This document shows positions 1-9,072 of a stretch of DNA of 64,000 nucleotides, one piece after another (within the stretch, counting starts at the first letter, position 1; each line of letters starts with the position of its first letter). This DNA is from Rubrivivax sp. (GTDB lineage Bacteria > Pseudomonadota > Gammaproteobacteria > Burkholderiales > Burkholderiaceae_C): assembly GCA_016789955.1 (NCBI GenBank), contig JAEUPB010000018.1, positions 1 to 64,000 of the forward strand, in the 5' to 3' direction. The notes below the pieces were generated by a model. It saw nothing but the letters and a program-made list of their open reading frames with translations. It did no database searches and was not told the origin of the DNA. A program made the position numbers and the translations under genes.

Positions 1-1
1 G

Positions 2-850
<849 letters not shown>

Positions 851-862
851 GGAGCCTTCGCC

Positions 863-1279
863 ATGGCCACCATCCACGTCGACGTCGTCTCCGCCGAGGA
901 AAGCATCTTCTCGGGCGAGGCCAAGTTCGTCGCTCTGCCGGGCGAGAACGGCGAGCTGGGCATCCTGCCGCGCCACACGCCGCTGATCACGCGCATCAAG
1001 CCCGGCGCGGTCCGCATCGAGCGGGCCGACAACGGCGAGGAGGAGTTCGTCTTCGTCGCCGGCGGCATCCTCGAGGTGCAGCCCGGCACGGTGACCGTGC
1101 TGGCCGACACCGCGATCCGCGGCCATGACCTCGACGAGGCCAAGGCCAGCGAGGCCAAGAAGGCGGCAGAGGAGGCGATGCGCAACGCCAAGAGCGACAT
1201 CGACCTCGCCAAGGCGCAGAGCGAGTTCGCCGCGATGGCCGCGCAGATCGCCGCCATCCAGAAGCTGCGCAAGAAGTAG
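863..1279 (+). CDS. atpC: ATP synthase F1 subunit epsilon
   Basis: A 138-residue epsilon subunit, the usual length. It has an N-terminal beta-sandwich (residues ~1-85, with the typical [16 protein letters not shown] signature) and a C-terminal helical hairpin (from ~90, rich in Ala, Lys and Glu) that regulates ATP hydrolysis. The start ATG is preceded by AAGGAGCC at good spacing, and the gene lies 12 bases after atpD, in the same operon. A G+C-rich hairpin begins on its stop codon. It links gamma to the catalytic hexamer in the F1 central stalk. Confidence 0.97.
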   Translation: MATIHVDVVSAEESIFSGEAKFVALPGENGELGILPRHTPLITRIKPGAVRIERADNGEEEFVFVAGGILEVQPGTVTVLADTAIRGHDLDEAKASEAKKAAEEAMRNAKSDIDLAKAQSEFAAMAAQIAAIQKLRKK

Positions 1280-1295
1280 CGCGAGCGGCTCGCGC
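1279..1295 (+). terminator. Hairpin at the end of the atp operon
   Basis: A perfect 7-bp inverted repeat (GCGCGAG, loop CGG, CTCGCGC) begins on the last base of the atpC stop codon. There is no clear T tract after it, so an intrinsic terminator is plausible but not proven. Confidence 0.35.
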
Positions 1296-1317
1296 GCCTC
1301 GATTGCTGCGGGGCCAT

Positions 1318-1346
1318 TTGCGCTGACCGCAGCCTGCGCCTAGAGT
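1318..1346 (+). promoter_or_regulatory. Sigma70-like promoter for the yqjD-yqjE-yqjK-like cluster
   Basis: TTGCGC (4 of 6 matches to TTGACA) and TAGAGT (4 of 6 to TATAAT) are separated by exactly 17 bases. They sit between the atp operon hairpin and the next gene, and would give a leader of about 50 bases. Supported by position and spacing only. Confidence 0.45.
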
Positions 1347-1401
1347 CGGCGTCATCCCTGGCGTGCGGCCCCTGCCGCGCGCCGCAGCCGCAGGAGTCAC
1401 C

Positions 1402-1710
1402 ATGGACAACGTCAACGTCACCCGCGACCAGCTCGTCGCGGACGCCAAGGTCGTGCTCGACGACGTCGAATCGCTGCTGCGCCAGGCTGCCGCTGCGTCC
1501 GGACAGCAGGCGCAGGAGCTGCGCGAGCGCGCCTCCGACACGCTGCGCACCGCCCGCGAGAAGCTGCAGGACGCGCAGATCGCCGTGGCAGCGAATGCGC
1601 GCGCCGCCGCCCACGCCACCGACGACTGGGTGCACGAGCACCCGTGGAGCGCCGTCGGCATCGGCGCCGGCGTAGGTTTCCTGCTCGGCCTGCTGGTCGC
1701 TCGCCGCTAG
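1402..1710 (+). CDS. DUF883 family membrane-anchored protein (YqjD/ElaB-like)
   Basis: A 102-residue protein with a long charged, probably coiled-coil N-terminal region (residues ~1-75) and a C-terminal membrane anchor of the form HPWSAVGIGAGVGFLLGLLVARR split near residue 90. This is the layout of the YqjD/ElaB family, inner-membrane proteins known in E. coli to bind stationary-phase ribosomes. The ATG at 1402 follows CAGGAGTCACC, a good ribosome binding site; in-frame codons further upstream are not supported. The next two genes resemble YqjE and YqjK, so this is the classic yqjD-yqjE-yqjK arrangement. Function in this organism is inferred from E. coli. Confidence 0.85.
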   Translation: MDNVNVTRDQLVADAKVVLDDVESLLRQAAAASGQQAQELRERASDTLRTAREKLQDAQIAVAANARAAAHATDDWVHEHPWSAVGIGAGVGFLLGLLVARR

Positions 1711-1727
1711 CGCCCGCGGGCGTCGGC

Positions 1728-2120
1728 GTGTCGACGTTCGCCGCGCTGCGGCGCCTCGTCGGGTCGGCGTGGAGCCTGGCGCTCACGCGGGCAGAGTTCG
1801 CCTCGGTCGAGCTGTCGCTGGCCCGTGCGCAGCTGCTGCGCTGGATCGCGCTGACGCTGCTGTCGGCTTTGCTGGCCTTGCTCGCGCTGCTGGCGCTGTC
1901 GGCACTGGTCGTGATGGTGCTTTGGGAGCGCCTCGGCGTGGGCAGCGTCGGGTTGCTGGTGGTCGTCTACGCCGCGGCGGCGCTGCTCGTGTGGCGCCGT
2001 GTGCAGCGCGAGCTGGGCGACGCGCCACCGCTGCTGGCCGGCACCTTCGCCGAGTTGCGGCAGGACCGCGACGCGCTGTGGGCCGAGCCGGTCGATCGCG
2101 GCGGGGAGGCCGGACGATGA
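1728..2120 (+). CDS. Phage-holin-family / YqjE-like inner membrane protein
   Basis: A 130-residue protein starting at a GTG 17 bases after the DUF883 gene. It has a short N-terminal amphipathic part, two adjacent hydrophobic helices (residues ~42-65 and ~73-93), and a charged C-terminal tail. This matches the YqjE / DUF1469 holin-superfamily-III type; despite the family name such chromosomal members are not lysis genes. Its stop overlaps the next start (ATGA), implying translational coupling. No strong ribosome binding site precedes the GTG, so coupling to the upstream gene is likely and the exact start is uncertain. Confidence 0.72.
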   Translation: MSTFAALRRLVGSAWSLALTRAEFASVELSLARAQLLRWIALTLLSALLALLALLALSALVVMVLWERLGVGSVGLLVVVYAAAALLVWRRVQRELGDAPPLLAGTFAELRQDRDALWAEPVDRGGEAGR

Positions 2121-2488
2121 GCCACGACCCGGTCGCGCTGCGCCTGGAGATGCTGCGCCTGCGCGGCCAGGCCGATCGAGCCGAGGTGCTCGCGGCGGTG
2201 GCCGACGTGCGGCTCGGCGTCGCGCCGATCGTCCGCGCCGTGCGTGTCGTGCAGGGCGCATCGACGCGCAGCGGCCTGATGTCGGCTCTGTCCGCTCGCC
2301 CGGCGTGGGTGTGGACGGCCGCGCTGCTGGCCACGCGAGCGCTGCGGCGGCACCCGCGCCTCGTGCTGGCTGCCGCAGGCGGCGGCCTCGTGCTGAGCTG
2401 GCTCGCTCGCGGGCGCCGCGCATCCGACGACTCCGACGCTCCCCAGCCGCATGGACACCCCGACGATCCGCCGCCAGACCCTCGGTGA
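2117..2488 (+). CDS. YqjK-like hypothetical protein
   Basis: A 123-residue protein whose ATG overlaps the previous stop by four bases. The first ~50 residues are charged and helical; two weakly hydrophobic segments follow (ALSARPAWVWTAALLA and HPRLVLAAAGGGLVLSWLA), and the tail is rich in Asp, Pro and His. Position third behind DUF883 and YqjE-like genes identifies it as the YqjK equivalent. Sequence signals are weak, so the family name rests mainly on order. Its last 38 bases overlap the start of the following acyl-CoA synthetase gene. Confidence 0.6.
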   Translation: MSHDPVALRLEMLRLRGQADRAEVLAAVADVRLGVAPIVRAVRVVQGASTRSGLMSALSARPAWVWTAALLATRALRRHPRLVLAAAGGGLVLSWLARGRRASDDSDAPQPHGHPDDPPPDPR

Positions 2489-4019
2489 ACTGCTGCGGCG
2501 CAGTGCGGCGCGCCACCCCGACAAGCTCGCGATCGCTTGCGGCGAGGTGCGCTGGAGCTACCGCGAGCTCGACGCCCTGTGCAACCGCCTGGCCGCCGGC
2601 CTCGCGCGAGAGGGCGTCGGCAAGGGCGACCGCATCGCGATGCTGGCGCGCAACTCGCATGCCTACGCCGCGATGCGGTTCGCGCTGGCGCGGCTGGGCG
2701 CCGTGCTCGTGCCGATCAACTTCATGCTCAAGGCCGACGAGGCGGCGTACATCCTGCGCCATGCCGGCGCGCGCATGCTCGCCACCGACAGCGGCCTGGC
2801 GGACCTCGCGATGGCCGCCACGCGTCTGGACACGCGGGTCGAGCAGCTGCTGTGGATGCCGTCGGAGGAACCCTCGCAGCCCGTTGCCGGCATGCTGCGC
2901 TTCGACATGCTGGCGGATTGCAGCGATGCGCCGCCGGAGGTCGAGCTGAGCGGTGGCGACCTGCTGCAGATCGTCTACACCAGCGGCACCGAGTCCAGCC
3001 CCAAGGGCGCGATGCTCACGCACGACGCGGTGCTGTGGCAGTACGTGAGCTGCGTGGTCGATGCGGCCATCGCCGGAAACGACCTCGCGCTGCACGCGCT
3101 GCCGCTGTACCACTGCGCGCAGCTCGACGTGTTCTTCGGCCCGGCGATCTACGTCGGCTCGACCAACGTCATCACCGCGAAGCCGGTGCCCGAGAACCTG
3201 CTGCCGCTCATCGAGCGCCACCGCATCACGTCGTTCTTCGCGCCGCCCACGGTGTGGATCTCGCTGCTGCGTTCGCCCCTCTTCGACCGCACCGACCTGT
3301 CGTCGCTGCGCAAGGGCTACTACGGAGCGTCGATCATGCCGGTGGAGGTGATGAAGGAGATCCTGCGCCGCCTGCCGGCGCTGCGGCTGTGGAACCTCTA
3401 CGGGCAGACCGAGATCGCGCCGCTGGCCACCATGCTCGGCCCCGACGACCAGCTGCGCAAGCCCGGCTCGTGCGGCCGCGCGGTGCTCAACGTCGAGACC
3501 CGCGTCGTCGACGATGCGATGCGCGACGTCGCCCCGGGGCAGGTCGGCGAGATCGTGCACCGCAGCCCGCAGCTGCTGCTGGGCTACTTCCACGACGACG
3601 TGCGCACCGCCGCGGCCTTCGAGGGCGGCTGGTTCCACTCCGGCGACCTCGCCACGATCGACGACGAAGGGTTCATCACCGTCGTCGATCGCAAGAAGGA
3701 CATGATCAAGACCGGTGGCGAGAACGTCGCCAGCCGCGAGGTCGAGGAGGCGATCTACCGCCTCGACGGCATCAGCGAGGTGGCCGTGATCGGGTTGCCG
3801 CACCCCCGCTGGGTGGAGGCCGTGGTGGCAGTGGTGGTGCCCAAGGCCGGCGCGGCGCTCGACGAGGCGACCGTGCTCGCGCACTGCCAGCAGCAGCTCG
3901 CCTCGTTCAAGGCGCCCAAGCGCGTCGTGTTCGCCGACGCGCTGCCGAAGAACCCCAGCGGCAAGCTGCTCAAGCGCGAGCTGCGCGAGGCGCACCGCTC
4001 GCTGTTCCCTCCGGCCTGA
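2451..4019 (+). CDS. AMP-dependent acyl-CoA synthetase/ligase
   Basis: A 522-residue ANL-superfamily enzyme that activates a carboxylic acid (probably a fatty acid) to an acyl-AMP and then an acyl-CoA. Visible motifs in order: the P-loop-like A3 motif YTSGTESSPKG (~175-187), LYGQTE (~315), GWFHSGDLATIDDEGF (~392-408), DRKKDMIKTGGENV (~413-426, hinge region), and NPSGKLLKREL near the end carrying the catalytic Lys. Length is normal. The start lies inside the yqjK-like gene (38-base overlap), and the 3' end overlaps the convergent FAD oxidoreductase gene by 50 bases. Substrate chain length cannot be read from sequence. Confidence 0.9.
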   Translation: MDTPTIRRQTLGELLRRSAARHPDKLAIACGEVRWSYRELDALCNRLAAGLAREGVGKGDRIAMLARNSHAYAAMRFALARLGAVLVPINFMLKADEAAYILRHAGARMLATDSGLADLAMAATRLDTRVEQLLWMPSEEPSQPVAGMLRFDMLADCSDAPPEVELSGGDLLQIVYTSGTESSPKGAMLTHDAVLWQYVSCVVDAAIAGNDLALHALPLYHCAQLDVFFGPAIYVGSTNVITAKPVPENLLPLIERHRITSFFAPPTVWISLLRSPLFDRTDLSSLRKGYYGASIMPVEVMKEILRRLPALRLWNLYGQTEIAPLATMLGPDDQLRKPGSCGRAVLNVETRVVDDAMRDVAPGQVGEIVHRSPQLLLGYFHDDVRTAAAFEGGWFHSGDLATIDDEGFITVVDRKKDMIKTGGENVASREVEEAIYRLDGISEVAVIGLPHPRWVEAVVAVVVPKAGAALDEATVLAHCQQQLASFKAPKRVVFADALPKNPSGKLLKRELREAHRSLFPPA

Positions 4020-5403
4020 GCGGCTGCCGGCTGCGCCGCCCGCCCCACAGCACGCGCGCCACGATGCCCGGCGCGAACAGGCCGGACGGCGGCGCCACGA
4101 GGTGCACCACGCGCAGGAAGGCGCCGGCCACGCGCGCATCGTGCCGCGCGGCGCGGGTCAGCCGCGCGACGTAGGCATTCACGAATCGCACCGGCAACGG
4201 CCGGGGGCCGGGCACGCCGGGCAAGGCGAGGTCGCTGCCCACCGCGAGCTGCCAGGGCACCGCCACCACCTGCGCTGCAGCCCTGAAGTAGCGGCGGTGC
4301 AGGCCGTCGAGGCCGTGGCGGTGCGTCAGCGCGTCGCGCAGTGCCAGCGCCTCGCAGGCTGCCACCGTCATGCCCTGCCCGTAGACCGGGTTGAAGCTGG
4401 CGACGGCGTCGCCCATCACGAGGAATCCGGCGGGGAATGCGGCGAGCCGCTCGTAGTGGCGCCACTGGCTGTGCGGGAAGCCGTAGCGGATCACCGGCCC
4501 GATCGGCTCGCCCTCCTCGACCAGGCGCAGGATCTCCGGTGTGCCCAGCCGCCTCGCGTAGTCGAGCAGGCCCGCGGGCGTGGCCGGTGGCTGGTCGCCC
4601 GCATAGCCGCCCAGACCGACGACCCAGCGCGGTGCCTCGCCGGCTGTCGCCGGCTCCTGCGCCAACAGCACGCCCGGCCGCGGCAATTCGGGGGTGGCGC
4701 TGCAGATCACGGCGGCCTTGTCCAGGCCGCCGCAGCCCGCGGCGTGCGCGCCGTCGCGCACGTAGTAGCGGCTCGCGTAGACGATGCCCACCGCCACCTG
4801 CTCCTCGTGCGGCGCGGCGCAGCCCCAGGCGCGCAGCCACGTCGGCGTGCGCGACCCGCGCCCGCTGCAGTCGACCACCAGATCGGCGCCCACGGTCTGC
4901 GGCGGCGCGCCTTCTCCGGCGTCGCGACGGAGGTAGCGCACGCCGGTCACGCGGTGGCGGGCGGCGTCGTGCACCGGTTCGACCGCGTCGGTCTCGTCGA
5001 GCAGTTGCACACCGGGCCGTGAGAGCACGCGGCGGCGGACCTCGGCCTCGATCGCCAGTCGGCTGACGGCCAAGCCCGGCTGGCCGCTGTGCCGCACGGC
5101 CAGCCGGTGGCCGCCGGCATCGAAGGCGACCTCGGTGCCGAGGTCACCCAGCATCGCGCCCTGCGCCACCAGCGAGTCGGTGAACCCGGGGAACAGCGAC
5201 TCCAGCACCTCGCGTCCGCGCGCCAGCAGGCCGTGGGGATGCACTGCCTGCGGCGTACCCTTGCGCGGCGCCGCACCCCGCGGCAGCGCGTCGCGTTCGA
5301 TCAGCCAGACCTCGCGGAATCGGTCCGACAGGATGCGTGCGGCCAGCAGCCCGGCCATGCTGGCTCCGAGGATCACGGCACGGTGGCCGAGGGGGTGCGA
5401 CAT
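3970..5403 (-). CDS. FAD-dependent oxidoreductase / monooxygenase-like protein
   Basis: A 477-residue protein with an N-terminal FAD-binding Rossmann fold: GASMAGLLAARIL at residues ~13-25 (a GxGxxG variant), then the acidic ribose-binding residue in WLIERDALP. A second FAD motif, the GD in FLVMGDAVASFNPVYGQGM (~328-346), is typical of para-hydroxybenzoate-hydroxylase-type flavoproteins. Internal segments such as DLVVDCSGRGSRTP fit this family. The substrate is unknown; related proteins are annotated as putative polyketide or aromatic hydroxylases, or as geranylgeranyl-reductase-like. It is convergent with the acyl-CoA synthetase and the two coding regions overlap by 50 bases. Confidence 0.82.
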   Translation of the reverse strand: MSHPLGHRAVILGASMAGLLAARILSDRFREVWLIERDALPRGAAPRKGTPQAVHPHGLLARGREVLESLFPGFTDSLVAQGAMLGDLGTEVAFDAGGHRLAVRHSGQPGLAVSRLAIEAEVRRRVLSRPGVQLLDETDAVEPVHDAARHRVTGVRYLRRDAGEGAPPQTVGADLVVDCSGRGSRTPTWLRAWGCAAPHEEQVAVGIVYASRYYVRDGAHAAGCGGLDKAAVICSATPELPRPGVLLAQEPATAGEAPRWVVGLGGYAGDQPPATPAGLLDYARRLGTPEILRLVEEGEPIGPVIRYGFPHSQWRHYERLAAFPAGFLVMGDAVASFNPVYGQGMTVAACEALALRDALTHRHGLDGLHRRYFRAAAQVVAVPWQLAVGSDLALPGVPGPRPLPVRFVNAYVARLTRAARHDARVAGAFLRVVHLVAPPSGLFAPGIVARVLWGGRRSRQPLRPEGTASGAPRAARA

Positions 5404-5472
5404 GGGCGCCTCGCAGTGGTGACGCAGCCTCGTCCGGCTGCAGGATCACATACGCAGCCGGCGGCCCGGTGG

Positions 5473-5501
5473 TTTCACGGTCAAGGGGGCCGGGCTATAA
5501 C
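5473..5501 (+). promoter_or_regulatory. Possible promoter giving a near-leaderless ppk2 transcript
   Basis: TATAAC at 5496-5501 is a good -10 match. A poor -35 (TTTCAC) lies 17 bases upstream. The -10 ends only five bases before the ppk2 ATG at 5507, so a transcript from it would start at or near the first codon. No Shine-Dalgarno sequence is visible between the two. Confidence 0.3.
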
Positions 5502-5506
5502 CGCGC

Positions 5507-6322
5507 ATGGGCAAAGACGCGAAGAAGAAGTCCGGCAGTGCCGGCGGCTCTGGGTCCGGGCGCCGGCTCGGCAAGTCCGAGTACCTCGAGAAGCTCTCCG
5601 AGCTGGAGCTCGAGTTGAACGAGCTGGCGCGCTGGCTGCAGCACACCGGCAAGCGCCTGCTGGTCCTCATCGAAGGCCGCGATACGGCGGGCAAGGGCGG
5701 CGTGATCAACGCGATCTCGTCCACGCTGAACCCGCGCCAGTGCCGCACCGTGGCGCTCGCCAAGCCCAGCGAGCGCGAGCGCACGCAGTGGTACTTCCAG
5801 CGCTACGTCGAGCACCTGCCGGCCGCCGGCGAGATCGTGCTGTTCGACCGCAGCTGGTACAACCGCGCCGGCGTCGAGCGCGTGATGGGCTTCTGCACCG
5901 AGGCCGAGGCCAAGGCCTTCCTCGAGCAGGTGCCGGTGTTCGAGCGGCTCCTGGTCGACGACGGCCTGATGCTGCTGAAGTACTGGCTCACCGTCGACCA
6001 GGCGCAGCAGGAAGAGCGCTTTGCCGAACGCCTGGCCGATCCGCTCAAGCGCTGGAAGCTGAGCCCGATCGACCTGAAGTCGCGCGAGAAGTACGCCGAC
6101 TACACCGCGGCGCGCGAGAAGATGCTCGCCGCCACGCACACCAAGCGGGCACCGTGGACGCTGGTGGACTTCAACGACCAGCGCGCCGGCCGGCTGAAGC
6201 TGATCCGCCACCTGCTCGACAGCGTGCCCGATCGCGCGGTGCCGGAGACACCGGTCGAGTTCCCTCCGCTGGGGCATGCGCCGCTGGTCGAGCGCTACAA
6301 GGCCAAGCCCCGGCCGATCTGA
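5507..6322 (+). CDS. ppk2: Polyphosphate kinase 2
   Basis: A 271-residue PPK2-family enzyme that transfers phosphate between polyphosphate and nucleotides. The Walker A-type motif GRDTAGKGG is at residues ~57-65, the Walker B/lid sequence FDRSWYNRAGVERVMGF at ~109-125, and KPSERERTQWYFQRY lies between. The first ~20 residues are Lys/Gly/Ser rich and probably disordered. Length fits single-domain PPK2 enzymes. Nucleotide preference (ADP or AMP) cannot be assigned by eye. No ribosome binding site is visible and a -10-like box lies right before the ATG. The following coxG starts 46 bases later. Confidence 0.93.
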   Translation: MGKDAKKKSGSAGGSGSGRRLGKSEYLEKLSELELELNELARWLQHTGKRLLVLIEGRDTAGKGGVINAISSTLNPRQCRTVALAKPSERERTQWYFQRYVEHLPAAGEIVLFDRSWYNRAGVERVMGFCTEAEAKAFLEQVPVFERLLVDDGLMLLKYWLTVDQAQQEERFAERLADPLKRWKLSPIDLKSREKYADYTAAREKMLAATHTKRAPWTLVDFNDQRAGRLKLIRHLLDSVPDRAVPETPVEFPPLGHAPLVERYKAKPRPI

Positions 6323-6368
6323 CGCCCCGCGACACACATCGCCGCCTTCCCTGACGCGACCAGCCCCC

Positions 6369-7088
6369 ATGGAAATCACCCTCGACAAGCGCTACCCGGT
6401 CGACTCGGGCCTCGAGCACGCCTGGACGGTGCTGAGCGACGTGCGCGCCGTGGCCGCCTGCATGCCCGGCGCTCAGATCACCGAGCAGGTCGACGCCACG
6501 CACTACAAGGGCACGGTGCGCACGCGGGTCGGCCCGGCGACGATGAACTTCGGCGGCGAGATCGAGGTGCTGGCGCTGGACGGAGCCACACGCAGCCTGG
6601 AGATGCTCGGCAAGGGCGCCGACAAGGCGGGCTCCTCGGCATCGATGAAGCTGGCCGCGCGTGTCGAGGCCGCCGAGGCGGGCGGGGGCTGCGTCCTCGC
6701 CGGCACGGCCACGATGTCGGTGAGCGGCAAGCTGGCGCAGTTCGGGGCGCGGCTCATCGTGCCGGTGTCCGATGCGATGCTGGCGCAGTTCGCCGACAAC
6801 TTCCGCGCCGCGGCCGCCGCCGCGCAGGCCGCCGCGACGGCACCGGCGCCGCGCGGCGACGAGGGCACGGTGGGCCTGCAGGTGATGGCCGGCGAGGCGC
6901 CCGGCAGCGTGGCCGGTGACCCTGCGTCGCCCGGCGCGCACGCGGCACCTGCCGCACGGATCGCGCCGCCGCCGGTGCCCGCACCGCGTCCGGCTCCGGC
7001 ACCGGCGAAGGAACTCAACGCGCTGGGCCTGCTGTGGACCGTGCTCAAGAACTGGCTGGCCGGGCTCTTCGGAAGGAAGCGCACATGA
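6369..7088 (+). CDS. CoxG-like SRPBCC domain protein
   Basis: A 239-residue protein. Residues 1-~150 form a CoxG-type SRPBCC (START-like) domain (MEITLDKRYPVDSG, CMPGAQITEQVD, RVGPATMNFGGEIEV). A low-complexity Ala/Pro linker (~150-210) follows, then a hydrophobic C-terminal stretch (LGLLWTVLKNWLAGLFG) that could anchor it to the membrane. CoxG is an accessory protein of aerobic CO dehydrogenase, where it recruits the enzyme to the membrane and has been reported to bind quinone; here no coxSML structural genes are present. Its stop overlaps the start of an XdhC gene (ATGA). Confidence 0.85.
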   Translation: MEITLDKRYPVDSGLEHAWTVLSDVRAVAACMPGAQITEQVDATHYKGTVRTRVGPATMNFGGEIEVLALDGATRSLEMLGKGADKAGSSASMKLAARVEAAEAGGGCVLAGTATMSVSGKLAQFGARLIVPVSDAMLAQFADNFRAAAAAAQAAATAPAPRGDEGTVGLQVMAGEAPGSVAGDPASPGAHAAPAARIAPPPVPAPRPAPAPAKELNALGLLWTVLKNWLAGLFGRKRT

Positions 7089-8104
7089 ACAGCGTCGACG
7101 TCGAAGTCATCCGCACCGCGATCGACTGGATGGATCGCGGCCACCGCGTCGTGATGGGCACGGTGGTGCGCACCTGGGGCTCGTCGCCGCGGCCGCCGGG
7201 CTCGCTCATGATCATCCGCGACGACGGCCAGGTGGCCGGCTCGGTCTCCGGCGGCTGCATCGAGGATGACCTCGTCGACCGCGTCCGCCGCGGCGACCTC
7301 GCGTTGCGGCTGCCTGCCACCACGCGCTACGGCGACGGCGCCCAGGAGTCGCAGCGCTTCGGGCTGCCCTGCGGCGGCACGGTGCAGGTGGTGCTGGAGC
7401 CGCTGTCGGCGGCGTCGCGGCTGCGTGAACTGCTGGCGGCGATGGACGAGCACCGCGTGGTGCGCCGGCGGCTGGTGATGGCCTCGGGGCTGGTGTCGCT
7501 GGAGCCGGCCGGCGAGGCCGACACGGTCTCGTTCGACGACGCCGCGCTGGTCACCGTGCACGGGCCGCGGCTGCGGCTGCTGATCATCGGTGCCGGGCAG
7601 CTCTCGCGTTACCTTGCCGCGATGGCGGTGATGCTCGACTACCGCGTCACGGTGTGCGACCCGCGCGAGGAGTACCACGAGGGGTGGTCGGCGATGGAAG
7701 GCGTCACGCTGTCGCGCGAGATGCCCGACGATCTCGTGCTCGCGATGCACCTCGACGCCCGCAGCGCCGTGGTCGCGGTGACGCACGACCCCAAGCTCGA
7801 CGATCTCGCCCTGATGGAGGCGCTGAAGACGCCGGCCTTCTACGTCGGCGCGCTGGGTTCGCGGCGCAACAACGACACGCGGCGCCTGCGGCTGCGGGAG
7901 TTCGACGTGTCCGAGGCCGAGGTGGCGCGGCTGCGCGGCCCGGTGGGCCTGAACCTGCACGGCCTCACGCCGCCGGAGATCGCGCTGTCCATCGTGGCCG
8001 AGATGACGGCGCTGCATCGCGGCGCGCCGCTGGGCGGGCCGCTGGACGACTGGAGCGCCTCCACCACCGAATGCGCGGTGTCCACCTCGGCGGGCGCGAC
8101 CTGA
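7085..8104 (+). CDS. XdhC/CoxI family molybdenum-enzyme accessory protein
   Basis: A 339-residue protein. The N-terminal XdhC/CoxI domain shows VRTWGSSPRPPGSLMII and VAGSVSGGCIEDDLV (residues ~25-60, with the conserved Cys in SGGCIE); the C-terminal Rossmann domain has IIGAGQLSRYLAAMA (~162-176) and FYVGALGSRRN (~253-263). The family handles and sulfurates the molybdenum cofactor for xanthine-dehydrogenase-type enzymes. The ATG at 7085 overlaps the coxG stop; a longer reading upstream lies inside coxG and is not supported. The target hydroxylase must be encoded elsewhere. Confidence 0.9.
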   Translation: MNSVDVEVIRTAIDWMDRGHRVVMGTVVRTWGSSPRPPGSLMIIRDDGQVAGSVSGGCIEDDLVDRVRRGDLALRLPATTRYGDGAQESQRFGLPCGGTVQVVLEPLSAASRLRELLAAMDEHRVVRRRLVMASGLVSLEPAGEADTVSFDDAALVTVHGPRLRLLIIGAGQLSRYLAAMAVMLDYRVTVCDPREEYHEGWSAMEGVTLSREMPDDLVLAMHLDARSAVVAVTHDPKLDDLALMEALKTPAFYVGALGSRRNNDTRRLRLREFDVSEAEVARLRGPVGLNLHGLTPPEIALSIVAEMTALHRGAPLGGPLDDWSASTTECAVSTSAGAT

Positions 8105-8135
8105 CGCTCGCCGCGGCCCGCTCAACGCCTGCCGC

Positions 8136-8948
8136 TCAGTTCGCCTTCGCCTTGGCGGTCAGTGCGCCCAGCGAGAAGGTGTAGCTCACCCTGTCCAGCG
8201 GCTTGTGGCAGGCCAGGCACTCGCCCTGGTTGACGCCCGCGCGCAGCTTCTTCTCGGGCGTGTAGACCGAGTAGTTCCAGTCCTCGTTGCGCAGGATCTC
8301 GGGGATGTCCTTGCCCCAGCCCGGGCCGCGGCCCATGATCGCGTAGGCGAGGAAGCGGTCCTTCTCGTAGTAGCCGTCGCTGCCGACCACCGGCTTGCGG
8401 TCGGCGCCGAGCTTGGCCGCGTGCTGTTCGAGCACGAGCACCGAGCCGTCGGGCAGCGGGCGGCCCTCGCGGGCCGCCTTCAGTGCCACGTCGTTGGCGT
8501 ACAGGTAGCGCACCTGGTTGATGTCGGGCCGGTTGACCGTCGTGTACATCGTGAAGCCGGCCGGGTAGCCCTCGGGCAGCACGGCCGAGGTCTTGACGAG
8601 ATTGGGCAGCAGCTCCGACTTCGCGCTGGCGACGCTGGCGCCGGGCAGCGACGAGAAGTAGGCCGCGACGTTGGCGATGTCTTCCGGCGCCAGCTGCGTC
8701 GCGATCGCGTTCATGATCGCGTTCTTGCGCGTGCCATCCTTCAGCGCGCGCAGCTGCGCCTGCAGGTAGGCGGCCTTCTGCCCGGCGAGGTTCGGGATCG
8801 TGTCGGACACGCTGACGCCGTTCAGCCCGTGGCAGGCCGAGCACACGGCTTCGGCGCGTGCCTTGCCGGCGGCGGCGTCCTGGGCCAGCGCCGGCAGCGA
8901 CGCGGCGGCCACGGTGATGAAGGTGAGGGTCGGGGTCCAGCGGTTCAT
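8136..8948 (-). CDS. Periplasmic c-type cytochrome with class I and cytochrome P460-like parts
   Basis: A 270-residue secreted protein: a signal peptide (MNRWTPTLTFITVAAASLPALAQ split at ~20), a class I cytochrome c domain with heme motif CSACH at ~37-41 and a Met/Pro-rich distal side, then a second domain ending in CLACH (~247-251). The latter, with GYYEKDRFLAYAIMG and the terminal CxxCHK segment, resembles the cytochrome P460 family (hydroxylamine or NO handling in some bacteria). So two hemes are predicted. The ATG at 8948 is chosen because it begins the signal peptide; a longer frame exists. It lies 124 bases downstream of aapP on the same strand. Redox partner and substrate are unknown. 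Confidence 0.82.
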   Translation of the reverse strand: MNRWTPTLTFITVAAASLPALAQDAAAGKARAEAVCSACHGLNGVSVSDTIPNLAGQKAAYLQAQLRALKDGTRKNAIMNAIATQLAPEDIANVAAYFSSLPGASVASAKSELLPNLVKTSAVLPEGYPAGFTMYTTVNRPDINQVRYLYANDVALKAAREGRPLPDGSVLVLEQHAAKLGADRKPVVGSDGYYEKDRFLAYAIMGRGPGWGKDIPEILRNEDWNYSVYTPEKKLRAGVNQGECLACHKPLDRVSYTFSLGALTAKAKAN

Positions 8949-9072
8949 GCGGTCTCCAGGTGGGTGAGGCACTGCAGCGCTACGCGGCCGCTCGACGATC
9001 GGATGCACGTCCGACGCGTGGGGCCTTCGGCGCGCAGCGCGTGTTCCGGCCCGACGGCGGCCGGGAGCGGAA

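Noticed and set aside
1728..2120. Prophage holin/lysis cassette
   Set aside because: The holin-family protein sits in a yqjD-yqjE-yqjK-like cluster; no endolysin or phage genes are nearby.
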